Source: Shinella yambaruensis (GTDB lineage Bacteria > Pseudomonadota > Alphaproteobacteria > Rhizobiales > Rhizobiaceae). Taken from it: a stretch of 64,000 nt of DNA. The position numbers were made by a program, and so were the translations under genes. The notes beneath the pieces were generated by a model. The model was not told the origin of the DNA. It was given only the letters and a program-made list of their open reading frames with translations, and made no database searches. Location: the NCBI RefSeq assembly GCF_022899355.1, contig NZ_JALJCK010000022.1:1-64000 (forward strand), written 5' to 3'. Below, one piece after another: positions 51,484 to 59,481 of the stretch (the stretch's first letter is position 1; each line of letters begins with the position of its first letter).

Positions 51484-53103
51484 ATGGCATTTCCACCCAC
51501 CGCCGCATCATCCGTTCCCACCGCCTCGCTCGAACTCGACGCCGATGTCCTTGTGATAGGCGGCGGGCCGGCGGGCACCTGGGCGGCCATCGCCGCGGCC
51601 GCGAGAGGGGCGAAGGTCGTCCTCGCCGACAAGGGCTTTTGTGGCTCGTCCGGGGCCACTGCGCCTTCGGGCACGGGGGTCTGGTATGTGCCGCCGGATC
51701 CGGCGCGCCGCGCGAAGGCGATGAACAGCCGCTGGGATCTCGGCGGCCGGCTGGCGGATCCAGCCTGGATGCGGCGGGTGCTGGACCGGACCTATGACAA
51801 TGTGAACCGGCTTGCCGAATGGGGTTACCCGTTCAGCGACGACGCCGACGGCCGGTCGATCCGCAACGGCCTCGACGGCCCGGACTACATGCGCCTGATG
51901 CGCAAGCGCACGAAGGCCGCGGGCGTGAAAATCCTCGATCACAGTCCCGCGCTCGAATTGCTGCGCGATGACGGCGGCGCGGTGGCGGGGGCCGCGGGCG
52001 TCCGCCGCCAGAAGGCGGACACCTGGCTGGTGAGGGCCAATGCGGTCGTCATCGCGACGGGCGGCTGTGCCTTCCTCAGCAAGGCGCTCGGCTGCAATGT
52101 GCTCACCGGCGACGGCCTTCTGTTCGCTGCCGAGCTTGGCGCCGAGCTCTCGGGAATGGAGTTCTCGACCGCCTATGCCATGGCGCTCGAAGGCGGCTCG
52201 GTCACCAAGACGCGCTTCTACGATTGGGCGACCTTCACCTTCGAGGACGGTTCGCCGATTCCGGGCGCGGCCTCCAAGGGCGGCCGGTCGGTGATTGCGC
52301 GCGTGCTCCAGTCGCGGCGCGTCTTCGCCCAGCTCGACAAGGCCGACGCGGAGACGGAGCAGGCGATGCGCTATGCCCAGCCGAACTTCTTCCTGCCGCT
52401 CGACCGCGTGGGGATCGATCCGTTCCGGCAGCGCTTCCCGGTGACGCTGCTCTTGGAAGGCACGGTGCGCGGCACCGGCGGGCTGCGGATCGTCGACAGC
52501 ACCTGCGCCACGACCGTCCCGGGCCTCTATGCGGCGGGCGATGCGGCGACCCGCGAACTGGTTTGCGGCGCCTTCACCGGCGGCGGCAGCCACAATGCCG
52601 CCTGGGCGATGTCGTCCGGCTACTGGGCCGGCAGCGCGGCCGGCGAGCATGGCCGCCACCTGCGCGGCCGCAACCGGACGGTCCTGCGCGCCGGCGGCGT
52701 CGGCATCGCCGATGGGCCGGGCCGGGCGATCGACGCCGCGGCGCTCACCCGGGCGGTGCAGGACGAGGTCTGGCCGTATGACCGCAACTATCTTCGCTCC
52801 GGCGAGCGGCTGACCGACTCGCTCGGCCGTCTCGACGGCCTCTGGCGCGGCGCCCGCATGGCGCAGGCCGCGTCGCTCGACGAGGCGCAGCGCACCCGCG
52901 AAGGCGTGGCGATGCTGGCGACCTCCCGGTGGATGTACCGCAGCGCCCTGTCGCGGACCGAAAGCCGCGGCATGCACAAGCGCGAGGATTTTCCCGAGAA
53001 GGACGACAGCCAGCTTCACTACACGACGAGCGGCGGCCTCGACGAAATCTGGATCGGACACGAGCGCGCGCCCTCGCCCGAAGTAGAGGTGCTCGCGGCA
53101 TGA
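51484..53103 (+). CDS. FAD-dependent oxidoreductase, fumarate reductase/AprA-like flavoprotein
   Basis: A 539-residue soluble flavoprotein. The FAD ADP-binding motif is VLVIGGGPAGTWAA, with GATAPSGTGVW shortly after, and the C-terminal FAD motif is GLYAAGDAATRE. The middle and C-terminal helical regions fit the fumarate reductase/adenylylsulfate reductase A superfamily. GGAG precedes the ATG at 51484. It overlaps the ferredoxin gene by 4 bp; the pair recalls AprAB, but it is followed by a sulfonate-type importer, so it may reduce or desulfonate an imported organosulfur compound. No characterised family member is recognised. Confidence 0.87.
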   Translation: MAFPPTAASSVPTASLELDADVLVIGGGPAGTWAAIAAAARGAKVVLADKGFCGSSGATAPSGTGVWYVPPDPARRAKAMNSRWDLGGRLADPAWMRRVLDRTYDNVNRLAEWGYPFSDDADGRSIRNGLDGPDYMRLMRKRTKAAGVKILDHSPALELLRDDGGAVAGAAGVRRQKADTWLVRANAVVIATGGCAFLSKALGCNVLTGDGLLFAAELGAELSGMEFSTAYAMALEGGSVTKTRFYDWATFTFEDGSPIPGAASKGGRSVIARVLQSRRVFAQLDKADAETEQAMRYAQPNFFLPLDRVGIDPFRQRFPVTLLLEGTVRGTGGLRIVDSTCATTVPGLYAAGDAATRELVCGAFTGGGSHNAAWAMSSGYWAGSAAGEHGRHLRGRNRTVLRAGGVGIADGPGRAIDAAALTRAVQDEVWPYDRNYLRSGERLTDSLGRLDGLWRGARMAQAASLDEAQRTREGVAMLATSRWMYRSALSRTESRGMHKREDFPEKDDSQLHYTTSGGLDEIWIGHERAPSPEVEVLAA

Positions 53104-53423
53104 TCGAGGTCATCAGTGAGGATCGCTGCACGGGCTGCAACATCTGCGTCAATGTCTGTCCGACCAATGTCTTCGCCCCGGCCGCCGGGGGCATCCCGGT
53201 CATCGCGCGCCAGGATGACTGCCAGACGTGCTTCATGTGCGAGGTCTATTGTCCGGACGACGCGCTCTACGTGGCGCCCCACGCGACCGAGATCACTCAT
53301 GTGACGGCCGCGGAGCTGGAGGAGCGGGACCTCTTCGGAAGCTATCGCAGGTCGATCGGCTGGATCAGGGGCGGCCGCCCCCGGCCGGCGCCGGAAATCA
53401 TGCAGCGACTGGAGCACCGCTGA
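53100..53423 (+). CDS. 2[4Fe-4S] ferredoxin partner (AprB-like)
   Basis: A 107-residue ferredoxin with two 4Fe-4S motifs: cysteines 10, 13, 16 and 20 (CTGCNICVNVCP) and 41, 44, 47 and 51 (CQTCFMCEVYCP). The ~55-residue tail after the clusters (EERDLFGSYRRSIGWIRGG) probably docks onto the flavoprotein, as in AprB, though it is shorter than AprB. It starts by ATGA overlap with the flavoprotein gene, which strongly suggests a complex. Confidence 0.92.
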   Translation: MIEVISEDRCTGCNICVNVCPTNVFAPAAGGIPVIARQDDCQTCFMCEVYCPDDALYVAPHATEITHVTAAELEERDLFGSYRRSIGWIRGGRPRPAPEIMQRLEHR

Positions 53424-53485
53424 AGGCGGGCCGGCGGCTGCAAGCCTCAAGGCATGAACCGCAATTGGAACGAATGGGGATTTGA

Positions 53486-54568
53486 ATGTCTATCAATCGC
53501 AGAATGTTCGTGGCCGTGCTGACGGCCGTCATCGGGTTCGCGGCCGTGCAGGCCATGCCATTACAGGCGCTGGCGGCGGAAAAGCCGAGCGTGATCCGCC
53601 TCGCCTCCTTCGGCAACGCCGCCGGCAAGCCCTATGGCACGGGGGCGATCGGGGTCCTGCGGGCGCAGGAACTGCTGGAGAAGGAATTTGCCGCCGACGG
53701 CATCTCGATCGAATGGCAGTTCCCGCGCGGAACCGGCCCCGCGATCAACGAGGCCATCGCAAACGGCCAGCTCGACTTCGCCTATTACGGCGGCCTGCCG
53801 AACATCGTGGGGCGCGGTGCCGGCCTCAAGACCAAGGTCGTCTCGTCCTATGGCGTCAGCCCGAGTTATGTCGTGGCCAGGCCGGATGCGAAGATCGCCT
53901 CGATCGCCGATCTCAAGGGAAAGAAGGTCGCGACATCGCGCGGCACGATCAACGAGCTCAGCCTCTTCCGCATCCTGGAGCAGGCGGGCCTGACGCCGGA
54001 CGACATCCAGTTCTTCGACCTGCAGACCGCCGACCAGATCGCCGCGATCACCTCGGGTGACATCGATGCGGTCGTCGGCGGGGGCAGCAGCGTGCTTCAG
54101 CTCGTCGAGCAGAACATCGCCACGGTCGTCTTCACGACGAAGGGCAGCCCCGCTCCCGGCAGCAATTTCGGGTCCTTCGTCGTCACGGATGCGTTCCGCG
54201 AAGCCTATCCGGACCTGACGCAGCGGGTCGTCAACAAGTTCGTCGAGGCATCCTACTTCGCTTCCGACGAGAAGAACCGCGAGGCCCTGTTCGATATCTG
54301 GGCGCTGACCGGCTCGCCGCGGTCCACCTTCGAGAAGGACTATGCCGACGAGGTGCTGAAGGATCGCCAGAGCCCGCTTCTCGACGATTTCTATCGGGCG
54401 AACGTCACCGCCGGTGTCGATTTCGCCGTCAGCCAGAAGCTGATCCGCAAGCCGTTCGACGTCAACGAATGGGTGGACGACAGCTACCTGAAGAAGGCCC
54501 TGAAGGACTACGGCTACGAGAACGTCTGGACCCCGCGCGACAGCAAGGGCAACGCCGTCCAGTTCTGA
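53486..54568 (+). CDS. ABC transporter substrate-binding protein, sulfonate/nitrate/taurine type (SsuA-like)
   Basis: A 360-residue receptor with signal peptide (MSINRRMFVAVLTAVIGFAA, cleavage near LQALA). The mature part has the SsuA layout: AINEAIANGQLDFAYYGGLP, DLKGKKVATSRGTINELSLF and VFTTKGSPAPGSNFGSFVVT. Receptor of the following permeases and ATPase. Ligand probably a sulfonate or other oxidised organosulfur compound. Confidence 0.9.
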   Translation: MSINRRMFVAVLTAVIGFAAVQAMPLQALAAEKPSVIRLASFGNAAGKPYGTGAIGVLRAQELLEKEFAADGISIEWQFPRGTGPAINEAIANGQLDFAYYGGLPNIVGRGAGLKTKVVSSYGVSPSYVVARPDAKIASIADLKGKKVATSRGTINELSLFRILEQAGLTPDDIQFFDLQTADQIAAITSGDIDAVVGGGSSVLQLVEQNIATVVFTTKGSPAPGSNFGSFVVTDAFREAYPDLTQRVVNKFVEASYFASDEKNREALFDIWALTGSPRSTFEKDYADEVLKDRQSPLLDDFYRANVTAGVDFAVSQKLIRKPFDVNEWVDDSYLKKALKDYGYENVWTPRDSKGNAVQF

Positions 54569-54602
54569 CGCTTTCGGTCCGTCCCGATTTTTCGACCGCC
54601 AG

Positions 54603-54626
54603 CTTTCACCGGATTCCCGGTGAAGG
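54603..54626 (+). other. intercistronic stem-loop after sulfonate-type SBP gene
   Basis: TTCACCGG-ATTC-CCGGTGAA is a perfect 8-bp stem, extendable by a G-U and a C-G pair, 34 bp after the SBP stop and 12 bp before the permease start. The permease Shine-Dalgarno (AAAGGAGAG) follows it. Confidence 0.5.
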
Positions 54627-54638
54627 AAAGGAGAGAGC

Positions 54639-55505
54639 ATGTCCGACGTCACCTTCAAGGCGCCCGTCATCATCCGCGATCGCCGGCCTCAGCGGGCCGG
54701 TGCAGGAGAGGGCGCGGCGCGCTCGTGGCCTCGGCCTTGGCTGCCCGATGCGGCCGCCAGGGTGCTCCTGGGCCTCGTGCCTCCGCTCGCGCTGCTGGCC
54801 CTGTGGTCCTATGCCGTCCGGCAGGAATGGCTGGCGGAGCAGATCCTGCCCGCGCCGATCCTCGTCTATGAAACGACGCTCGACCTGCTGCTGACCGGCC
54901 AGCTTGCCGAGGAACTCTCAGTCAGCCTTGCCCGCGTCGGGGCGGGCCTTGCGATCGGCGGCGGGCTCGGCCTCCTGTTCGGGCTCGCCTTCGGGCTCTT
55001 TCGCACGCTCGACCTCTATGTCGCGCCGACGGTTCGCGCCTTCTGCCTCGTGCCGTCGCTGGGCTGGCTTCCCTTCTTCATGCTCGTCTTCGGCATCGGC
55101 GAAACGCTCAAGCTCGTCCTCATCGCCAAGACCTGCTTCCTGCCGCTGATGGTCGGGGCCTATGAGGGATTGCACAGCCGGCCGCGCAAGTACGACGACG
55201 TTGCGAGCGTCCTCGAACTCTCGTGGTTCTCGCGTGTGCGGCTGGTCGTCTGGCCGTCCATTCTGCCGTCCATCCTGACGGGGATACGCCAGGCGCTCAG
55301 CCGCGGCTGGAAGGTGCTCATCCTCGTGGAGATGATCTCGTCGGCCGCCGGCCTCGGCTATCTGATGATGTGGGGGCGCAAGGCGTTCCAGCTCGACGTC
55401 GTCTTCGCGACCATGATCGTTATTGGCCTGGTCGGCTGGGCGCTCGACTATGCCCTGACGCGCTTCCAACACCGGGCGACCGCCTGGTCGTTCAAGGCGG
55501 CCTGA
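54639..55505 (+). CDS. ABC transporter permease, SsuC type (first copy)
   Basis: A 288-residue permease with the SsuC/TauC core: LARVGAGLAIGGGLGLLFGL, the LGWLPFFMLVFGIGETLKLV region and coupling motif VASVLELSWFSRVRLVVWPS. The N-terminal ~30 residues are cytoplasmic and Arg-rich. It is paired with a second, different permease, so the channel is a heterodimer, whereas SsuC normally works as a homodimer. Confidence 0.92.
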   Translation: MSDVTFKAPVIIRDRRPQRAGAGEGAARSWPRPWLPDAAARVLLGLVPPLALLALWSYAVRQEWLAEQILPAPILVYETTLDLLLTGQLAEELSVSLARVGAGLAIGGGLGLLFGLAFGLFRTLDLYVAPTVRAFCLVPSLGWLPFFMLVFGIGETLKLVLIAKTCFLPLMVGAYEGLHSRPRKYDDVASVLELSWFSRVRLVVWPSILPSILTGIRQALSRGWKVLILVEMISSAAGLGYLMMWGRKAFQLDVVFATMIVIGLVGWALDYALTRFQHRATAWSFKAA

Positions 55506-55506
55506 C

Positions 55507-56307
55507 ATGGCGGCGACCAATTTCTCCGCCGCGTCGCGGTCCGGCATCGTCGCGCGTGCCCTAGTGCTGCCGGCCGCGCTTCTTCTCCTCTGGGTGCTGC
55601 TGGACGCCCTCGGCGCCCTGAAGGGCGGCATCGTGGTATCGCCCTCGCAGGTCTTCGGCACGGCCTATGAGGGATTTGCCGACGGGTCGCTGCCGGGCGC
55701 GGCGCTCGCGACCCTGCTGCGGGCGCTGACCGGCTGGGCCATCGGCGCGCTTGCCGGGCTCGTTTTCGGCCTGATCCTCGGCCTGTCCGGCATCGCGCGC
55801 AATCTGTTCGATCCCTCGATTTCCAGCCTGCGGCAGATCGCCCTGTTCGCCTGGATCCCGCTGCTCAGCGCATGGCTGGGAAACGGCGAGGCGATGAAGA
55901 TCACGCTGATCGCCCTTGGCGCCTTCTTTCCCATGGCGCTCGGCACCCAGGCAGGCTGCCAGAACGTCCCGGCGCCGTTTCGCGAGGTCGGCAGGGTGCT
56001 GGAGCTCGATCGCCGCGCGACGATCACCGCCATCATCGTTCCCGCGGCCCTGCCGTCGATCCTGGTGGGGCTGGAGCTCTCCCTCAATATTGCCTGGCTC
56101 GGCACCTTCGGGGCCGAATACCTGATCGGCACGGGCTACATCAACGGCATGGGCGACGGCCTCGGGGCCTATCTCGCGGCGGCGCGGGAATATGCCCGCA
56201 TGGACCAGGTCCTGCTCGGGGTCCTGTTCCTCGCGCTGATCGGCCTCGGCCTCGACAGGCTCGTTCTCGGATTTTCAAGGAGGCTCGTATCATGGCGGAC
56301 GCCCTGA
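55507..56307 (+). CDS. ABC transporter permease, SsuC type (second copy)
   Basis: A 266-residue permease of the same family: LLRALTGWAIGALAGLVFGL, then LRQIALFAWIPLLSAWLGNG and coupling motif VGRVLELDRRATITAIIVPA. It starts 1 bp after the first permease and overlaps the ATPase gene by 16 bp. Confidence 0.92.
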   Translation: MAATNFSAASRSGIVARALVLPAALLLLWVLLDALGALKGGIVVSPSQVFGTAYEGFADGSLPGAALATLLRALTGWAIGALAGLVFGLILGLSGIARNLFDPSISSLRQIALFAWIPLLSAWLGNGEAMKITLIALGAFFPMALGTQAGCQNVPAPFREVGRVLELDRRATITAIIVPAALPSILVGLELSLNIAWLGTFGAEYLIGTGYINGMGDGLGAYLAAAREYARMDQVLLGVLFLALIGLGLDRLVLGFSRRLVSWRTP

Positions 56308-57080
56308 CGCTTTCACGACCGGCCGCGCGGGATGCCGGCGCGGTGGCCATCCTCGGCGTGTCGAAGACCTTTCACGTCGAGAACCGGACGGTGCATGCGC
56401 TCGACGACGTGTCGCTTGCGATCGCATCGGGTGAATTCATCAGCATCGTCGGGCCGAGCGGCTGCGGGAAATCGACGCTGTTGCGCTTCCTCGCCGGCCT
56501 GGACAGGCCGGACGGCGGCCGGATCACGGTGGATGGCGAGGTGGTCGACCGGCCGAGCCTCAAGCGCGGCATCGTCTTTCAGGACCATCGCCTGCTTCCC
56601 TGGCTCAATGTGGAGGAAAACGTCGCGCTCAGCCTTCGCAGCCTTGCCGGCGCGCCGGCCGACAAGAAGGAGAGGGTGCAGTCCCTCATCGACCTCGTGG
56701 GGCTGACCGGCTTCGAGAAGGCCCTTCCGCACGAATTGTCCGGCGGCATGTCGCAGCGCGCCGCGATTGCCCGCGGGCTTGCACCGCGGCCGCCGCTGCT
56801 GCTGCTGGACGAGCCGCTCGGCGCGCTCGATTCCCTGACGCGCAGCTATCTCCAGGACGAGCTCCTGGCGATCCGGGAACGGGAAAAGAGCACGGTCGTC
56901 ATGGTGACGCACGATGTGGAGGAAGCGATCTATCTCTCCGATCGCGTCGTCGTCATGGAGCCGAGGCCCGGGCGCATCGCCGCGATCTTCGATATCACAA
57001 GCAGGAGGCCACGCCACCGCGACGATCCGGATTTCGTGGCGACGAGGCGCAAGATCACGGACCTGCTCGCAACGCGCTAG
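56292..57080 (+). CDS. ABC transporter ATP-binding protein, SsuB type
   Basis: A 262-residue ATPase. Walker A GPSGCGKS, signature LSGGMSQR, Walker B LLLLDEPLGALD, H-loop VTHDVEEA. The sequence GIVFQDHRLLPWLNVEENVA is typical of the nitrate/sulfonate/taurine ATPases. Last gene of the AprA-like/ferredoxin/transport operon. Confidence 0.93.
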   Translation: MADALTLSRPAARDAGAVAILGVSKTFHVENRTVHALDDVSLAIASGEFISIVGPSGCGKSTLLRFLAGLDRPDGGRITVDGEVVDRPSLKRGIVFQDHRLLPWLNVEENVALSLRSLAGAPADKKERVQSLIDLVGLTGFEKALPHELSGGMSQRAAIARGLAPRPPLLLLDEPLGALDSLTRSYLQDELLAIREREKSTVVMVTHDVEEAIYLSDRVVVMEPRPGRIAAIFDITSRRPRHRDDPDFVATRRKITDLLATR

Positions 57081-57100
57081 CAAGGGCGCGATCCCTTGCT
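57079..57100 (+). terminator. possible terminator hairpin at the end of the sulfonate-type operon
   Basis: AGCAAGGG-CGCGAT-CCCTTGCT is a perfect 8-bp stem that begins within the ATPase stop codon. No U-tract follows, so it is a weak terminator candidate. Confidence 0.4.
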
Positions 57101-57141
57101 GGCCCCTCCAGAAAAGCATGCGAGGCCAGGTTCGAACTGGT

Positions 57142-57545
57142 TCAGCCCTCGGCGCATCGTCGCGATGCGTCTGGGTCGCCAAGCCGACGGCTGGGCGTTT
57201 TGGCCGGAGCGGTATGGGTTGCCAGCTCGCCGGCAGTCAGATGGCAGCGTATGAACCCATTCTTCGTCGCCCGAACAGGTGGCCGCGCCTCGGCACACAG
57301 ATTGCCGACCTGGCGGGGACAGCGGCCGGCGAGCGGGCAGCCGACGCCATGCATGGCTCTCGACGCCGGAAAGGCGGGTGGCCGTGAGACGTAGTGGTCC
57401 TTTCGAAGGCCGGGGGCGGCCTCCAGCAGCATTTCCGTATAGGGGTGGAGTGGGGCGACGCGCCTGGGCGTGGCGCGGCAGGCTGTGGTGGCAAAATCGC
57501 AGCGCGGCTCGAACTTGCAGCCGTCGCGGTCAAGTGCCATGCCTC
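57142..57545 (-). pseudogene. remnant of a fused DppDF-type ABC ATPase
   Basis: The minus-strand frame ending at 57142 reads CKFEPRCDFATTACRATP, then HPYTEMLLEAAPGL and GCPLAGRCPRQVGNLCAE followed by GFIRCHL. These are C-terminal oligopeptide-transporter motifs of two ATPase halves placed side by side, while Walker A, signature and Walker B of the second half are missing. This fits a fused two-domain peptide ATPase that has lost its N-terminal part and most of the second nucleotide-binding domain. It has no ribosome site and is probably not functional. It fills most of the gap between the SsuB-like and cyclase genes. Confidence 0.65.
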
Positions 57546-57555
57546 ATGTCCGGGA

Positions 57556-58701
57556 TCATTCAGCGGGAATGGGCAAGTGGATTGGCCGTTCAGCCGTCTT
57601 GCGCGCCGAGAGCGCCGCAACGCCGAGCATATGCCCGCGTCCCTTGAGGTCATGCTGTCCAAGATCTTCGACAAGGATGGCATCCGGAAGCACAATCTGC
57701 GCTGCGAGCTTATGGGAGATCAGCACGTCGCGGCCGAGCGTCTTGCAAAGCGTTTCGATGCGCGCCGTCGTGTTGACCGTGTCGCCGAAGAACGCGATTT
57801 TGTGATGGTCGACGCCGATTTCCGCAGTGACGATCGGTCCTCCATGAAGGGCAGCCCGCAATCGCGGCACTTCTCCGAAACGGTGCTTCCAGGTCCTGGC
57901 GTGGGCGTCGATTTCGGACAGGATGTCAAAGACGCAGCGGACACAGCGGGCATCCTTGATCCCGCGGGCAAGCGGCCAGGTGATGATCGCGGCATCGCCG
58001 ACATAGTCGTTGATGGCGCCCTTGTGGCGCCGCACCGGTTCCGCGAAGGTCGAGAAGATCGCCTTCAGATACTGTTGCGCGCGCAGGTCGCCGTATTTTT
58101 CCGCGTAGGCGGTCGAGCCGGCGAGATCGATGAACAGGAACACGCGCTCTTCTGTGACCGGTTGACGATAACGGCTGATCAGCATGCTGGTGAACACATC
58201 CCTGCCGAGCAGGTCGCGAACACGCAGGATGAAGATGATCAGAAGGCAGACGGCGAAGCCGTAGAGAAGCACCTCGACGGGCATGACCACCGCCTCGACG
58301 AGCGAGCCGGCTTTGATCATGCCAAGCAGGAGAAGGCCGGCGCTGGCCACCGCATAGCCGACACTCATCAGGATTTGATAGGCAAGGAGCGACGCAAGGA
58401 GATAGGGCAAGCTCGGCAGCTCATCGATCTTCCGACGCAGTTTGCGGAAGGTCGCCCGGCGCTCGAAAGCGATGATGGGCATTCCCATGGCGATCGCATA
58501 GGCTGGCCCCACGACCGGCAGCAGCCGCCCTGGCGACATCATGACATCGTAGAGAATCCCGCTCAGCGCCAGGCCGAGGACTATGAACAGCCAGTTTTGA
58601 GCAGGCGAGATTTCCCGCATGGCGCAGAGCGCTCCTTTGGCGTCGGCAGGCGTTGTCGCACCCGCGCTGTTGCGGTCCAAGGCGACTGCATTGCCGTCCA
58701 T
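57556..58701 (-). CDS. membrane-bound class III adenylate/guanylate cyclase
   Basis: A 381-residue protein. Residues about 30-165 hold four or five membrane helices; residues about 185-350 are a class III cyclase domain. Metal-binding aspartates are in FLFIDLAGST and YVGDAAII, and the transition-state Asn and Arg in GDTVNTTARIE, so it looks catalytically intact. The start may be 58701 or an internal ATG at 58620. It has no operon partner and may belong to the older genome around the accessory modules. Confidence 0.88.
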   Translation of the reverse strand: MDGNAVALDRNSAGATTPADAKGALCAMREISPAQNWLFIVLGLALSGILYDVMMSPGRLLPVVGPAYAIAMGMPIIAFERRATFRKLRRKIDELPSLPYLLASLLAYQILMSVGYAVASAGLLLLGMIKAGSLVEAVVMPVEVLLYGFAVCLLIIFILRVRDLLGRDVFTSMLISRYRQPVTEERVFLFIDLAGSTAYAEKYGDLRAQQYLKAIFSTFAEPVRRHKGAINDYVGDAAIITWPLARGIKDARCVRCVFDILSEIDAHARTWKHRFGEVPRLRAALHGGPIVTAEIGVDHHKIAFFGDTVNTTARIETLCKTLGRDVLISHKLAAQIVLPDAILVEDLGQHDLKGRGHMLGVAALSARKTAERPIHLPIPAE

Positions 58702-58891
58702 GAACGGCAGGTGCGCGCCGCAAGGGCGATCGAAGCTCCGGGGAAATGCCGGGCGGCCCGTTTCAGGGGCCGCCGGACCGCACCGGCGCTCAACAACATG
58801 ATACGCTATCGGCTTTCAAAACAATCGAAAACGCTGTCGCCAAACCCAACGTGCCGCTGCACCCATTGCCTTTCCTCACGCGGGTTTGACT

Positions 58892-59356
58892 TCAGGAGCG
58901 CTCAACGCTTTGAAGACGATCGCGTATGTCGTCGATCGATGCGCGAATGGCGTTGATCGTTTCGCCGTCGAGCCCGACGGCGTCCTGGATGCAACGCGCG
59001 ATCTCTGCCGCATGGCCTCTCAGCGCGTGCCCTTCCTTGGTCAGATGCAGGAGGACCTCGCGTTCGTCTTTCGGGTTTCGCGTCCTGGTGACCAGGCCGG
59101 CCGCCTCCAGTCGCTTGAGAAGGGGCGTAAGCGTGCTGGAGTCGAGAAAAAGAATCCCGCCCAGTTCCTTCACGGTGCGGCCGTCCCGGCCCCAGAGCGT
59201 CACCATGACGAGGTACTGAGGGTAGGTGAGCTTGAGCTTGTCGAGCAGCGGGCGGTACAGCTGCGTGAAGGCGTGTTCGGCGGAATAGACGGAAAAGCAC
59301 AGCATTTCCGAGACATCCGGGATGGAAGGGGGCTGGCTGGCGGGCGCTGGCGTCAT
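58892..59356 (-). CDS. ohrR: OhrR-type MarR-family peroxide-sensing regulator
   Basis: A 154-residue MarR protein of the OhrR group. The reactive cysteine is Cys20 in MLCFSVYSAEHAF; LTYPQYLVMVTLWGRDGRTV and LDSSTLTPLLKRLEAAGLV are strongly OhrR-like. AAAGGAGA precedes the ATG at 59356; the frame stays open further upstream across the operator, which is not coding. It is divergent from two alpha/beta-hydrolases rather than from an ohr peroxidase gene. It probably represses both directions until oxidised by an organic hydroperoxide or a similar electrophile. Confidence 0.88.
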   Translation of the reverse strand: MTPAPASQPPSIPDVSEMLCFSVYSAEHAFTQLYRPLLDKLKLTYPQYLVMVTLWGRDGRTVKELGGILFLDSSTLTPLLKRLEAAGLVTRTRNPKDEREVLLHLTKEGHALRGHAAEIARCIQDAVGLDGETINAIRASIDDIRDRLQSVERS

Positions 59357-59373
59357 GGCGGTCTCCTTTCTCT

Positions 59374-59388
59374 CACAAATAATTTGTG
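59374..59388. promoter_or_regulatory. OhrR operator palindrome next to ohrR
   Basis: CACAAAT-A-ATTTGTG is a perfect 15-bp palindrome 18 bp upstream of the ohrR start. The ACAAATT half-site recurs in the tandem repeat at 59439, as expected for sites of one regulator. Confidence 0.65.
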
Positions 59389-59408
59389 CGCGATTGATTT
59401 GCAAGCAA

Positions 59409-59437
59409 TTGACAACGGGCCTCGGCGCGCATAAATA
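59409..59437 (+). promoter_or_regulatory. sigma70-type promoter of the alpha/beta-hydrolase operon
   Basis: TTGACA (59409-59414), 17-bp spacer, TAAATA (59432-59437). This is the best promoter match in the window. The transcription start would fall in the tandem repeat just downstream. Confidence 0.65.
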
Positions 59438-59438
59438 G

Positions 59439-59468
59439 ATCGTACACAAATTAATCGTACACAAATTA
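59439..59468. repeat. tandem 15-bp operator repeat downstream of the promoter
   Basis: ATCGTACACAAATTA occurs twice in direct succession with no mismatch. Each unit has the ACAAATT half-site of the palindrome at 59374. The repeats cover the predicted transcription start and end 14 bp before the preferred ATG, so bound OhrR would block initiation. Confidence 0.7.
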
Positions 59469-59481
59469 AAAGGAGATGACG

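Noticed and set aside
51484-53423. True dissimilatory AprAB (adenylylsulfate reductase)
   Set aside because: No sat, qmo or dsr genes are nearby, the ferredoxin is shorter than AprB, and the operon continues with a sulfonate-type importer; only superfamily similarity is claimed.
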